This document shows positions 13,997 to 21,763 of a stretch of 64,000 bases of DNA, in pieces; the stretch's first letter is position 1, and every line of letters begins with the position of its first letter. The notes under the pieces are model-generated. The model did not search any database and had not been told where the DNA came from. It saw only the letters and a program-made list of their open reading frames with translations. The stretch comes from GWE2-40-63 sp050179685 (GTDB lineage Bacteria; Bacteroidota; Bacteroidia; Bacteroidales; SZUA-534): the NCBI GenBank assembly GCA_050179685.1, contig JBFXEW010000011.1, forward strand, positions 1 to 64,000. Direction: 5' to 3'. The translations under genes were made by a program, and so were the position numbers.

Positions 13997-15949
13997 ATGA
14001 TTGATAAGGAAACAATTTCAAAAATTTTTGATGCGGCCGACATCGTGGAGGTTGTTTCCGATTTTGTTCATCTGAAAAAAAGAGGGGTTAATTACCTTGG
14101 AAACTGTCCTTTTCATAATGAGAAAACCCCATCGTTTACCGTTTCGCCGGCAAAGGGAATTTATAAATGCTTTGGTTGTGGAAAAGGAGGTAATGCGGTC
14201 AATTTTATTATGGACCACGAACAGCTTTCCTACGTAGATACGCTAAAATGGCTGGCCCGGAAATATCATATCGAAGTAATTGAAAAAGAAGAGTCGCCCG
14301 AGGAGAAAGAGCAAAAGGACGCGCGCGAAAGCATGCTAATTGTAAATAATTACGCGCAACAGGTTTTCACCCACAATTTGCTTGAAACCGAAGAGGGGCG
14401 GGCGGTTGGAATGTCTTATTTTAAAGAACGGGGCTTTCTCGACAAAACCATAAAAAAGTTTGAGTTGGGTTATTGCCGCAAAACCCGCGACAGTTTTTCA
14501 ACACAAGCGGTTGCCAAAGGGTATAAAGAAAAATACCTGGTTGACACCGGATTAACCATTAAACGTGACGACGGATCGTATTACGATCGATTTAACGAGC
14601 GGGTAATGTTTCCCATTCATAATTTAATGGGTCGTGTTGTTGGTTTTGGCGGACGAACGCTGCATACCGATAAAAAAACAGCAAAATATCTTAATTCGCC
14701 GGAGAGCGAGATTTATCATAAAAGCAAGGTGCTTTATGGTTTATTCTTTGCCAAAAAATCGATCATTACCAACGACAAATGTTATTTGGTTGAGGGTTAT
14801 ACCGATGTGATGAGCATGCATCAGGCGGGAATCGAAAACGTGGTTGCCTCATCGGGAACGGCTCTTTCGTCCGATCAAATACGGTTGATAAAACGCTTTA
14901 CACAAAACATTACCGTGTTGTACGATGGCGATGCCGCTGGTATTAAAGCTGCTCTTCGAGGAATCGATTTGGTTTTGGAAGAGGGAATGAATGTAAAAGT
15001 GGTATTGCTCCCCGATGGTGAAGACCCCGACTCGTTTGCGCATAAACACAGCGCTACGGGATTTTATGATTTTATAAAAGCCAACGAGACGGATTTTATA
15101 TCGTTTAAAACCAAACTCTTATTAAGCGAAACAGCGGGTGATCCGGTAAAAAAATCGAACCTGATTAGCGACATTGTGCGAACCGTTGCTGTAATTCCCG
15201 ATGGAATTACCCGGGCCTTGTATGTTAAAGAGTGTTCCACCATTATGGATGTGGACGAAGCGGTTTTGCATACCGAGATTAACAAAATACTTTATCGCAA
15301 ACGGGAATTAAGCTGGAAAAAAGAGGAACCTAGCCCGGTTAACCCAATGGGCGAACCGCTTAAGATTACTGCGCCGGAAACCAATAAAATTGAGTGGTTC
15401 GACAGGGAGATTATTCGTCTGCTTTTAATCTATGGAAATAAAGTGCTGTTTACCATTAAAGCAACGGACGAGAATCCTGAAGAACAGGTAACAACGGCAC
15501 AATACATCAATCGCGAGGTTGAAGGAGAAATTCAAATTAGCACGCCGGCGTGTAAAATTATTTACGACGAATACCGAAAACATCTTATTGAAGGAAAAAC
15601 AGTAAACAGCAGCTATTTTATCCATCACGAAAACCAGTTGGTTTCGAAAGAAGCCGCTTCTTTAATGGCCGACACGCATGAGGTTAGTAAAATGTGGAGT
15701 AAAAAAGGAACCTACATTACCACAGAGGAGGACAATCTGAAACAGGTTATTGATCAGGCTATTTCGGGATACAAATATGAATTGGTAATGGTTCTTTTAA
15801 AAGAAATTGAAAACGAACTAAAGGTTACTGAAAACAACACCGATAATCAGGAAAAAATAAAAGAACTACTCGACAGGTATATGGCTTATACCCAATTTAA
15901 AATTGAAATTTCAAAAACTTTAGGCGAAAGAATCATTTTAAAACGCTGA
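13997..15949 (+). CDS. dnaG: DNA primase
   Basis: A 650-residue primase that lays RNA primers at the replication fork. The N-terminal CHC2 zinc ribbon shows Cys37, His40, Cys58 and Cys61 (CPFH, CFGC). The catalytic core has YGLFFAKKSI and FNERVMFPI, and the TOPRIM fold shows LVEGYTDVMSMHQAG and VLYDGDAAG. The C-terminal 200 residues are the helicase-binding region, which diverges from E. coli as usual. Length is normal. It starts at the ATG of MIDKETISKIFDAADIVEVV, aligned with the family start. It stands alone, with no rpsU or rpoD neighbour. Confidence 0.97.
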   Translation: MIDKETISKIFDAADIVEVVSDFVHLKKRGVNYLGNCPFHNEKTPSFTVSPAKGIYKCFGCGKGGNAVNFIMDHEQLSYVDTLKWLARKYHIEVIEKEESPEEKEQKDARESMLIVNNYAQQVFTHNLLETEEGRAVGMSYFKERGFLDKTIKKFELGYCRKTRDSFSTQAVAKGYKEKYLVDTGLTIKRDDGSYYDRFNERVMFPIHNLMGRVVGFGGRTLHTDKKTAKYLNSPESEIYHKSKVLYGLFFAKKSIITNDKCYLVEGYTDVMSMHQAGIENVVASSGTALSSDQIRLIKRFTQNITVLYDGDAAGIKAALRGIDLVLEEGMNVKVVLLPDGEDPDSFAHKHSATGFYDFIKANETDFISFKTKLLLSETAGDPVKKSNLISDIVRTVAVIPDGITRALYVKECSTIMDVDEAVLHTEINKILYRKRELSWKKEEPSPVNPMGEPLKITAPETNKIEWFDREIIRLLLIYGNKVLFTIKATDENPEEQVTTAQYINREVEGEIQISTPACKIIYDEYRKHLIEGKTVNSSYFIHHENQLVSKEAASLMADTHEVSKMWSKKGTYITTEEDNLKQVIDQAISGYKYELVMVLLKEIENELKVTENNTDNQEKIKELLDRYMAYTQFKIEISKTLGERIILKR

Positions 15950-16044
15950 ATGATAATTCCATTTGTCTTTTTCGCAAAATATTAGTAAAATTATGGAGGT
16001 TTTCTCATTCCAATAATTACTAATTTAGCCTAAAGAAAACGCTA

Positions 16045-17127
16045 ATGAAAGTCTCGTTCAGGTATTCTATTTTTTTGGTAACCGCCGGTGTTTTATTAAT
16101 CATTGGATTTAACCGCTGTAATAGAAGCAATAATGAGAAGCGGGGCGAAAAATACGGAGGCGTTTTGTACCTGAATTCCAATGAAGTACCCGATCTGATA
16201 TTTCCCGGACAAGTACTTAAGCGTAGTGAGCAAATGATTGTTTCACAAGCCTATGTTGGCCTGGTTAAATATAATTCCCGGAACCTTTCTATTGAACCGC
16301 AGTTAGCCGAAAGCTGGACCGTTTCAGCAGACGGATTAAACTATGAATTCGAACTTGTTAATCAGGCGTTTTTTCACGACGATCCTTGTTTTCACAAAGG
16401 GAAAGGGCGAAGAATAGTTGCTTCGGATGTAAAATACAGTATTGAGCAGATTTGCCATTACCGGTATTTAAGTCAGCAGGAAATTTCGAAACAGGTTCAA
16501 AATATTAAAGGGTTTCAGGCCATTATTGATAAAAGTTTATCGAATCAGCAATGTATTTTTTCGGGAATTAAAATCATTAACGACACCACTCTTGTTTTTG
16601 AATTGAATGAACCCGATGCCTTGTTTCTTCATTTTTTAGCCGGAACCCAAAGCCTGGTTTTTCCGCAGGAAGCGTTTGATGCCTATGGATTTAAAAGCAC
16701 CATTGGCTCCGGACCATTTTGTTTTAAAAACCCCGACAACAAAACCAATCCCATTACCCTTGTTGCTAATCCAAATTTTTTTGGCAAAACCCGACAAAAT
16801 GAGCAGCTTCCTTTTCTCGATTCTGTGGTTGTTTCTTTTATTACCTCACCACCAAAGGAGATGCAATTATTTGAACAGGGTTTATTGCATTTGGTTGTCG
16901 ATGTGAATCAAAGCCGGGTTGCTCCGTTTCTCGACAAACACATTGATAAATTTCAGAGTAATCCACCCTATTATTTAATGGTGCAAACCACAAGTAACAA
17001 CCAGACAAATGTGCATTTTATGCGGGCAAATGTTCAGGATTTGTATCTGAATTCTCTGGGTTATTACGATTTTTCATCGGTTTATTTTATGGATCCCAAA
17101 CCCCGGGAGATTAAAATTGGTCAATAA
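16045..17127 (+). CDS. Peptide-type ABC substrate-binding protein (SBP_bac_5), internally shortened
   Basis: A 360-residue exported protein with an N-terminal hydrophobic segment ending GFNRCNRSNN; Cys25 may be lipidated, although the lipobox is poor. Domain I of family 5 solute-binding proteins is clear (VSQAYVGLVKYN, IEPQLAESWTVSADGLNYEFEL, ASDVKYSIEQI). Family members have about 500-550 residues. The last 25 residues resemble the usual family C-terminus, but about 150-200 residues of the ligand lobe expected before it are missing. No ABC permease or ATPase gene is nearby. It may be a specialised short form or a shortened gene under decay; the frame is intact. Confidence 0.75.
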   Translation: MKVSFRYSIFLVTAGVLLIIGFNRCNRSNNEKRGEKYGGVLYLNSNEVPDLIFPGQVLKRSEQMIVSQAYVGLVKYNSRNLSIEPQLAESWTVSADGLNYEFELVNQAFFHDDPCFHKGKGRRIVASDVKYSIEQICHYRYLSQQEISKQVQNIKGFQAIIDKSLSNQQCIFSGIKIINDTTLVFELNEPDALFLHFLAGTQSLVFPQEAFDAYGFKSTIGSGPFCFKNPDNKTNPITLVANPNFFGKTRQNEQLPFLDSVVVSFITSPPKEMQLFEQGLLHLVVDVNQSRVAPFLDKHIDKFQSNPPYYLMVQTTSNNQTNVHFMRANVQDLYLNSLGYYDFSSVYFMDPKPREIKIGQ

Positions 17128-17320
17128 GCGGCAGATTTGTTTGACACGAAGCTTTTTCATCGATAATTTTAAGCCTTTTGTCGAAATAAAAGGCCATGAA
17201 TCACACCAATTATCCGGCATAAAACTATTGGTCGTGATAAACACGCGGTTAGTCGATTCTGTTTTATTTAAAAACACAAAGCACCTATATTTGAAACCAA
17301 AGAAATAGGTTGGTTAAAAC

Positions 17321-17367
17321 AAAGCCCGTCACCGTGTCAAGGACACTATCGACGGGCTTTTATTTTT
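17321..17367 (+). terminator. Terminator upstream of hemW
   Basis: AAAGCCCGTC (17321-17330) pairs with GACGGGCTTT (17351-17360), with an inner stem GTGTC/GACAC at 17334-17346 and a T-rich tail. It lies nearly 200 bases after the binding-protein stop. Confidence 0.85.
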
Positions 17368-17430
17368 TATTACTTCCCCAATCAGAGTCCTCAAAAGGAA
17401 ATAGGTGAATCGTTTGTAAGTAAAGTTTTA

Positions 17431-17438
17431 TAACTTTG
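17431..17438 (+). promoter_or_regulatory. Probable -7 box for the hemW operon
   Basis: TAACTTTG is a full match to TAnnTTTG. A TTTG lies at 17413-17416, closer than the usual 19 bases. The TSS would fall near 17445, which supports the ATG at 17454 over an in-frame TTG at 17436. Confidence 0.45.
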
Positions 17439-17453
17439 ACCAAAACAGGATAC

Positions 17454-18590
17454 ATGTCGGGTATTTACATTCATATTCCTTTTTGCAGAACACGCTGCCA
17501 TTATTGCGACTTTTACACCACTACGCAATTAAAGCGTAAACCCGAGTTGGTTGATGCGTTGATAAAAGAAATGGAGCTTCGAAAACCGTGGTTGGAAGGC
17601 GAGACCATAAAAACCATTTATTTTGGAGGAGGAACGCCTTCATTGTTGTCGGCCGACGAGGTTTCCCGGATTCTGGATACTGCCAATAAGCTTTTTCGTT
17701 TGGATTCGAACCCCGAAATAACCATCGAGGCCAATCCCGACGATTTGTCGCCAAAACAAATCGGCTTGCTTGCCGGCACATCCGTAAACCGCTTTAGCAT
17801 TGGAGTACAATCGTTTCACAACCATCAGCTGCAATTAATGAACCGTCGGCATACGGCTCAGGAAGCCATCGATTCGGTTAAACAGGTTCAGGATGCCGGA
17901 ATTCACAACATCAGCGTCGATTTAATTTATGGTTTGCCCGAAAGCAACATGACTTTGTGGAATCAAAATCTGGAACAGGTTTCGGCCTTAAACGTTAAGC
18001 ATCTTTCAGCTTATCATTTAACCTACGAAAAAGGAACGGTTTTCGAAGTTAAATCGAGACAGGGCAAGATTTTCCCTTGTAGCGAAGAAGAAAGTATTCT
18101 TCAGTTTAAAGCATTGGTGAACTGGGCCAAAGAGCAGGAGTTTATCCATTACGAGATTTCAAATTTTGGAAAAGAAGGTTTTTTCTCGCAACACAACACC
18201 AATTATTGGATGCAGCAAAAATATATTGGGCTGGGGCCATCGGCACATTCGTACAATATTGAAACCCGCTCGTGGAACGTTTCAAATTTATCGGTTTATG
18301 TAAACACCATTCAAAAAGGAGAACTTCCACAAGAAGCAGAAACACTCACCGAAAAGGATAAGTATAATGAGTTTTTAATAACTTCGTTACGAACCCGCTG
18401 GGGTATAAAGCTCGACGTGTTTGAGCGCCTTTTTGGAAGCAAAGAAAAAGAACGGTTACTACAAAAAGCAGCACCCTATATAAAGCAGGAAAAGCTTTAT
18501 TTAAAAGATGATAGTTTGATTTTAACCGACGAAGGTGTTTTTCTTTCTGATATGGTTTTATCTGAATTAATGGTTTTGCCAGATGAGTAA
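17454..18590 (+). CDS. hemW: HemW-type radical SAM haem chaperone
   Basis: A 378-residue protein starting MSGIYIHIPFCRTRCHYCDF. Cys11, Cys15 and Cys18 form the radical-SAM CxxxCxxC cluster site; the fourth cysteine of true HemN (CxC) is replaced by Phe, which marks HemW. HemW binds haem and passes it to target proteins and is often misnamed coproporphyrinogen oxidase. FGGGTPSLL, IEANPDDL and GVQSFH motifs are all present, with the HemN C-terminal domain after about residue 290. Length is normal. It is the first gene of a tightly overlapping operon and shares eight bases with the rhodanese gene. Confidence 0.92.
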   Translation: MSGIYIHIPFCRTRCHYCDFYTTTQLKRKPELVDALIKEMELRKPWLEGETIKTIYFGGGTPSLLSADEVSRILDTANKLFRLDSNPEITIEANPDDLSPKQIGLLAGTSVNRFSIGVQSFHNHQLQLMNRRHTAQEAIDSVKQVQDAGIHNISVDLIYGLPESNMTLWNQNLEQVSALNVKHLSAYHLTYEKGTVFEVKSRQGKIFPCSEEESILQFKALVNWAKEQEFIHYEISNFGKEGFFSQHNTNYWMQQKYIGLGPSAHSYNIETRSWNVSNLSVYVNTIQKGELPQEAETLTEKDKYNEFLITSLRTRWGIKLDVFERLFGSKEKERLLQKAAPYIKQEKLYLKDDSLILTDEGVFLSDMVLSELMVLPDE

Positions 18591-19002
18591 AAGGGTTCTT
18601 TTTATTTTGGTATGTTTCGTGTTTTTTTTAGCTGAGTCGGCTTACTCACAAGGCCGGGTAAAAGTAAAACAGGCATCTCCTGATGATTTTCAGATTTGCA
18701 TTGACTCTTGTTTACAGCGGTTGATTATTGATGTAAGGGACAGTACCGAAGAAATTCGCGTAATAATTCCCGAATCGCTTTGGTTGCCAACAAAACAAGC
18801 CTTGTTAAACAGTATCGACACACTTGATAGGGACACGCCCATGTTGATTTATTGTTCGTCTGGAGAAAGAAGCCAGGCAGCAAGCCAGATGCTTGTCGAT
18901 AAGGGCTTTACAACGGTTATTCACTTAAAAAAGGGAATTAATGCCTGGCAAAGAGCCAATAAACCGGTTTTAATAAACAAAAAAACAAGCTGCTATGAGT
19001 AA
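18583..19002 (+). CDS. Exported rhodanese-like protein
   Basis: A 139-residue protein with a clear signal peptide (VLFILVCFVFFLAESAYSQG; cleavage near residue 22). The rhodanese domain follows, with aspartate in LIIDVRDS and active-site loop YCSSGERS, where Cys91 is the sulfur-carrying residue. Rhodaneses transfer sulfane sulfur or act as thiol sensors; periplasmic location is predicted. Its ATGAGTAA start overlaps the hemW stop, and its own stop overlaps the sirtuin start through an identical ATGAGTAA. The tight coupling suggests a joint role in redox or haem/thiol handling, which is inference. Confidence 0.87.
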   Translation: MSKRVLFILVCFVFFLAESAYSQGRVKVKQASPDDFQICIDSCLQRLIIDVRDSTEEIRVIIPESLWLPTKQALLNSIDTLDRDTPMLIYCSSGERSQAASQMLVDKGFTTVIHLKKGINAWQRANKPVLINKKTSCYE

Positions 19003-19696
19003 AAAACAACTGGTAGTTCTATCGGGAGCGGGCATGAGTGCAGAAAGCGGCATCAGCACGTTTCGCGATTCCGGAGGATTATGGGAACAGTATCGTATTG
19101 AGGAGGTTGCCACACCCGAAGCGTTTATGGAAAACCCCCGGCTGGTACTCGATTTTTACAATCATCGTCGCAAACAACTCGACGAAGTAGCGCCAAACCG
19201 GGGACACCAAATTATTGCCGAACTGGAAGAGTATTTTAATGTTCAGGTTATAACACAAAATGTCGATAATTTGCACGAAAGAGCCGGAAGCACTCAGGTT
19301 TTGCATCTTCATGGTGAACTTACCAAAGCGCGAAGCTCAAAACATCCGGAGCTGATTTACGATATTGGTACCCAACCAATTCATTTGGGCGATTTGTGTG
19401 AAAAAGGAGCTCAACTACGACCTCATATTGTTTGGTTTGGTGAGTCGGTTCCTGCTATCGATCCGGCAGCGCTTTTGGTAAGTAAAGCCGATGTTTTTTT
19501 GGTGATAGGAACCTCATTAAATGTTTATCCGGCAGCGGGACTCATTCGCTTTGCCCAAAAAAAAAGCTTAAAATATTTAATCGATCCACATCCGGTTGAA
19601 ATTCCTTTCGGAATGAACTTTACAGTTATCAATAAATCGGCCGGCGAAGGAATGGAACAGTTATTAGCGCAGTTGAAAAAAGATTTTCGTTTATGA
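18995..19696 (+). CDS. Sir2-family NAD-dependent protein deacylase lacking zinc cysteines
   Basis: A 233-residue sirtuin. NAD-binding motifs are intact: GAGMSAESGISTFRD, TQNVDNLHERAG, catalytic His106 in HLHGE, GTSLNVYPAAGL. Tyr55 and Arg58 (YNHR) form the Tyr-x-x-Arg pair of class III sirtuins, which remove succinyl or malonyl groups. The usual four zinc-binding cysteines are absent; only Cys135 remains in the region. I know similar zinc-less sirtuins in Bacteroidota, so this is a lineage form and not damage. It acts in the cytosol, in contrast with its two exported neighbours. Its stop overlaps the next gene's ATG by four bases (ATGA). Confidence 0.9.
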   Translation: MSKKQLVVLSGAGMSAESGISTFRDSGGLWEQYRIEEVATPEAFMENPRLVLDFYNHRRKQLDEVAPNRGHQIIAELEEYFNVQVITQNVDNLHERAGSTQVLHLHGELTKARSSKHPELIYDIGTQPIHLGDLCEKGAQLRPHIVWFGESVPAIDPAALLVSKADVFLVIGTSLNVYPAAGLIRFAQKKSLKYLIDPHPVEIPFGMNFTVINKSAGEGMEQLLAQLKKDFRL

Positions 19697-20295
19697 ACCG
19701 GATTATTTTTTGGTTTTTCTTCTTGCTTCTTTCCGTTGGATTAAATGCACAGGAGTTTAATGGCGGATTGTACACCGGCGTTGTAGCCAGTCAGCTCGAT
19801 GGTGACCAATTTGAAGGATACAACAAAGCGGGTTTATTGTTTGGCGCCTACATTAACCGCGAAGTTTATAACAAGATCCAATTTCAGATGGGGTTGCGCT
19901 ACATGCAAAAAGGAAGCAAAAAAGCCGACACAAAAAATAATGTGTATTATAAATCGCAACTGCACTATGTTGAAATGCCCATCACGCTTAAGTTTTTATA
20001 TTATAAAAAGTTAGCTTTTGAAGGTGGCTTTGCCCTTGGGTATTTAATAAAAGCGCTCGAAGACAAAGACGGAACCGGATTATTGGTAGCCGAACCCGAT
20101 TTTAATAAATTCGAATTTAGCGGACTGTTGGGCATTAACTATTTTTGGACGGAGAAAATTTCATTTCAGGCACATTTTTCCTACTCACTGCTTCCGGTTC
20201 GTCCTTTTTTCCCCGACTACAACACCATTCAAAAGGGGCAGCATAATAATGTGGTTTATTTTTCTGTAGCCTACCACATTGCATCGTGGCGTTGA
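19693..20295 (+). CDS. PorT-like small outer-membrane beta-barrel protein
   Basis: A 200-residue protein with signal peptide (IIFWFFFLLLSVGLNAQ, cleavage about residue 20) and then alternating beta-strands: FNGGLYTGVVASQLDGD, YINREVYNKIQFQMGLRYMQKGSK, LHYVEMPITLKFLY, GLLGINYFW. This is the outer-membrane protein beta-barrel family (PF13568) that includes PorT. The phrase LDGD-x-x-x-GYNKAGL is characteristic. It is the last gene of the hemW operon, with a four-base overlap. Whether it serves type IX secretion or another envelope function cannot be told; a general eight-stranded barrel is the safe call. Confidence 0.8.
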   Translation: MNRIIFWFFFLLLSVGLNAQEFNGGLYTGVVASQLDGDQFEGYNKAGLLFGAYINREVYNKIQFQMGLRYMQKGSKKADTKNNVYYKSQLHYVEMPITLKFLYYKKLAFEGGFALGYLIKALEDKDGTGLLVAEPDFNKFEFSGLLGINYFWTEKISFQAHFSYSLLPVRPFFPDYNTIQKGQHNNVVYFSVAYHIASWR

Positions 20296-20366
20296 TCACC
20301 GCTTTTTATGACCAAAACGAGCTGATAAGCTGACACTTAATTTATCTTAAGTATCAAAAAAATAAT

Positions 20367-20374
20367 TAATTTTG
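20367..20374 (+). promoter_or_regulatory. Probable -7 box for the transglycosylase-like gene
   Basis: TAATTTTG matches TAnnTTTG, 132 bases before the ATG at 20507. The leader would be about 125 bases; I see no riboswitch fold in it. Confidence 0.4.
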
Positions 20375-20506
20375 TAACCGCTTATTAGGGAAATTAATGA
20401 AGGAAGGGAAACCCCATACCAACCATAAAAACAAAAGATAAACAGGGAATAAGTCTGTATTTTAAGAAAACCTTGTTTAGGGGTTACAGAAAAAGTTATA
20501 AAAAGG

Positions 20507-21763
20507 ATGAGATACGCGTTGTTGATATTAGCAGGAATTGGATTAATGGTGCAAACCCAGGTTTTGTTAGCCGCTCCGGCTTCAATTGAAGCCGATATGA
20601 AGAAGCTGGTTAATTACAAACGCATGGTTCCTAAACACTATAAAGAGTTTGAGACTCAGCGAACAGCCCTTTTAAAATCGAGGGAAGAAAACAAGATTCC
20701 CAGGAATTTTCAAATACCCATTGAGTTGCAAAGTTTCCGCCCGTCCAACTCCGTTCGCTATTATGTAATTTATAATCCGGCATTTAATATTGGCGTTGGC
20801 TATATTCCCACAAACCTGGTGCGCTATTACGAAGAAGAAGCCTGGAAAGCTTATCAGGAACTTGGTAGCGATGCTCCTTCGCTAAGTATAGTTTTGGCCC
20901 AGCAATTTACCGAATCGGCATTTAATCCCTGGGCTATTGGCGATAAAAACATGAGCACCGGCTTGCCGCAGTTATATCGTAAAACAGCACAGTATTTATA
21001 CCGTACCGATAAAGCGGTTTGGAAAAAGATATTTTATTTCGATAAAAAAGGGCGACACCATTTTAACAGTGTCCGGGCGATGATAGAGTTTCCCTTTGTT
21101 TTTCTTCCTAAAGTAAAACAATACAGTGCCGAAAACAAGTTCGACGGTGTGCGTCGATACAATGGTGCCGGTGAAAGCGCAATTAAATATGCCGAATTGG
21201 TGATGAGGCGGAGCCTTTTTTACGAAGAGTTGTTTGCCGAAAATAATCCGATTCCGCTCGACACCACGAATTTTAAGCAGAATCTTTTTAGCATGATTAA
21301 TCTTACCCTGTTGGCGCGTGAGCAGGAACCAATTGATGAGGCACAAATGGATATGCTTTTTTCAAATGCCGTTGCTGAATTTTATTCCGGATACGTGCGT
21401 AAAACCTATCGGCATCATGTATTAATCCCGGTTTTCGAGAACAAACCCATTGTTGCCTCACAAAAAACGGAAAGCATAATTCCCGTCGATGGTAAAGATT
21501 ATTACATTATTGTTGAGGATGGACAGGTGGTTTATAACTATTTTAGGGATGCTCAAATTCTATTGGATGTAATAAATCACCCAAAAAACAAAGACTTTTA
21601 TCTTTATTATAAGGTGAATAACAAAAAAGTAAAAATTACTACTTACAAAAAAGTGGGTAATAAGCAGGTATTTTCAAATGTAAAGCCCGGCGATAAAGTC
21701 TATGTTCCACCAGGAACCGTGTTGATTTCCCCCGAAACAAATCTTGCCGTACGAATAAATTAA
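20507..21763 (+). CDS. Exported lytic-transglycosylase-like protein
   Basis: A 418-residue protein with a signal peptide (ALLILAGIGLMVQTQVLLAAP). Residues about 125-225 resemble a lysozyme-like SLT domain: catalytic-type Glu136 in QFTESAFNPWAIGDKN, then GLPQLYRKTAQYL, where SLT enzymes have GLMQ. RRYNGAGESAIKYAELV matches the later YN-G motif of the fold. The C-terminal 190 residues, including VDGKDYYIIVEDGQVVYN and a closing VYVPPGTVLIS, are not recognised. It is probably periplasmic cell-wall cleavage or binding. Its stop overlaps the convergent M1 peptidase gene by four bases. Confidence 0.65.
   Translation: MRYALLILAGIGLMVQTQVLLAAPASIEADMKKLVNYKRMVPKHYKEFETQRTALLKSREENKIPRNFQIPIELQSFRPSNSVRYYVIYNPAFNIGVGYIPTNLVRYYEEEAWKAYQELGSDAPSLSIVLAQQFTESAFNPWAIGDKNMSTGLPQLYRKTAQYLYRTDKAVWKKIFYFDKKGRHHFNSVRAMIEFPFVFLPKVKQYSAENKFDGVRRYNGAGESAIKYAELVMRRSLFYEELFAENNPIPLDTTNFKQNLFSMINLTLLAREQEPIDEAQMDMLFSNAVAEFYSGYVRKTYRHHVLIPVFENKPIVASQKTESIIPVDGKDYYIIVEDGQVVYNYFRDAQILLDVINHPKNKDFYLYYKVNNKKVKITTYKKVGNKQVFSNVKPGDKVYVPPGTVLISPETNLAVRIN

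Larger units (their letters stand above)
17128..17453. other. Intergenic gap before hemW
   Basis: About 326 bases between the binding-protein gene and hemW. It holds one strong terminator (17321-17361) and a -7-like box (17431-17438). Small open frames on both strands (plus 17117-17308, minus 17074-17277) have no recognisable character, and I do not call them. Confidence 0.6.

Noticed and set aside
17117..17308. 63-residue plus-strand frame after the binding-protein gene, tested as a frameshifted continuation
   Set aside because: Its residues do not resemble the missing lobe of SBP_bac_5 proteins, and it overlaps the stop of the real gene.
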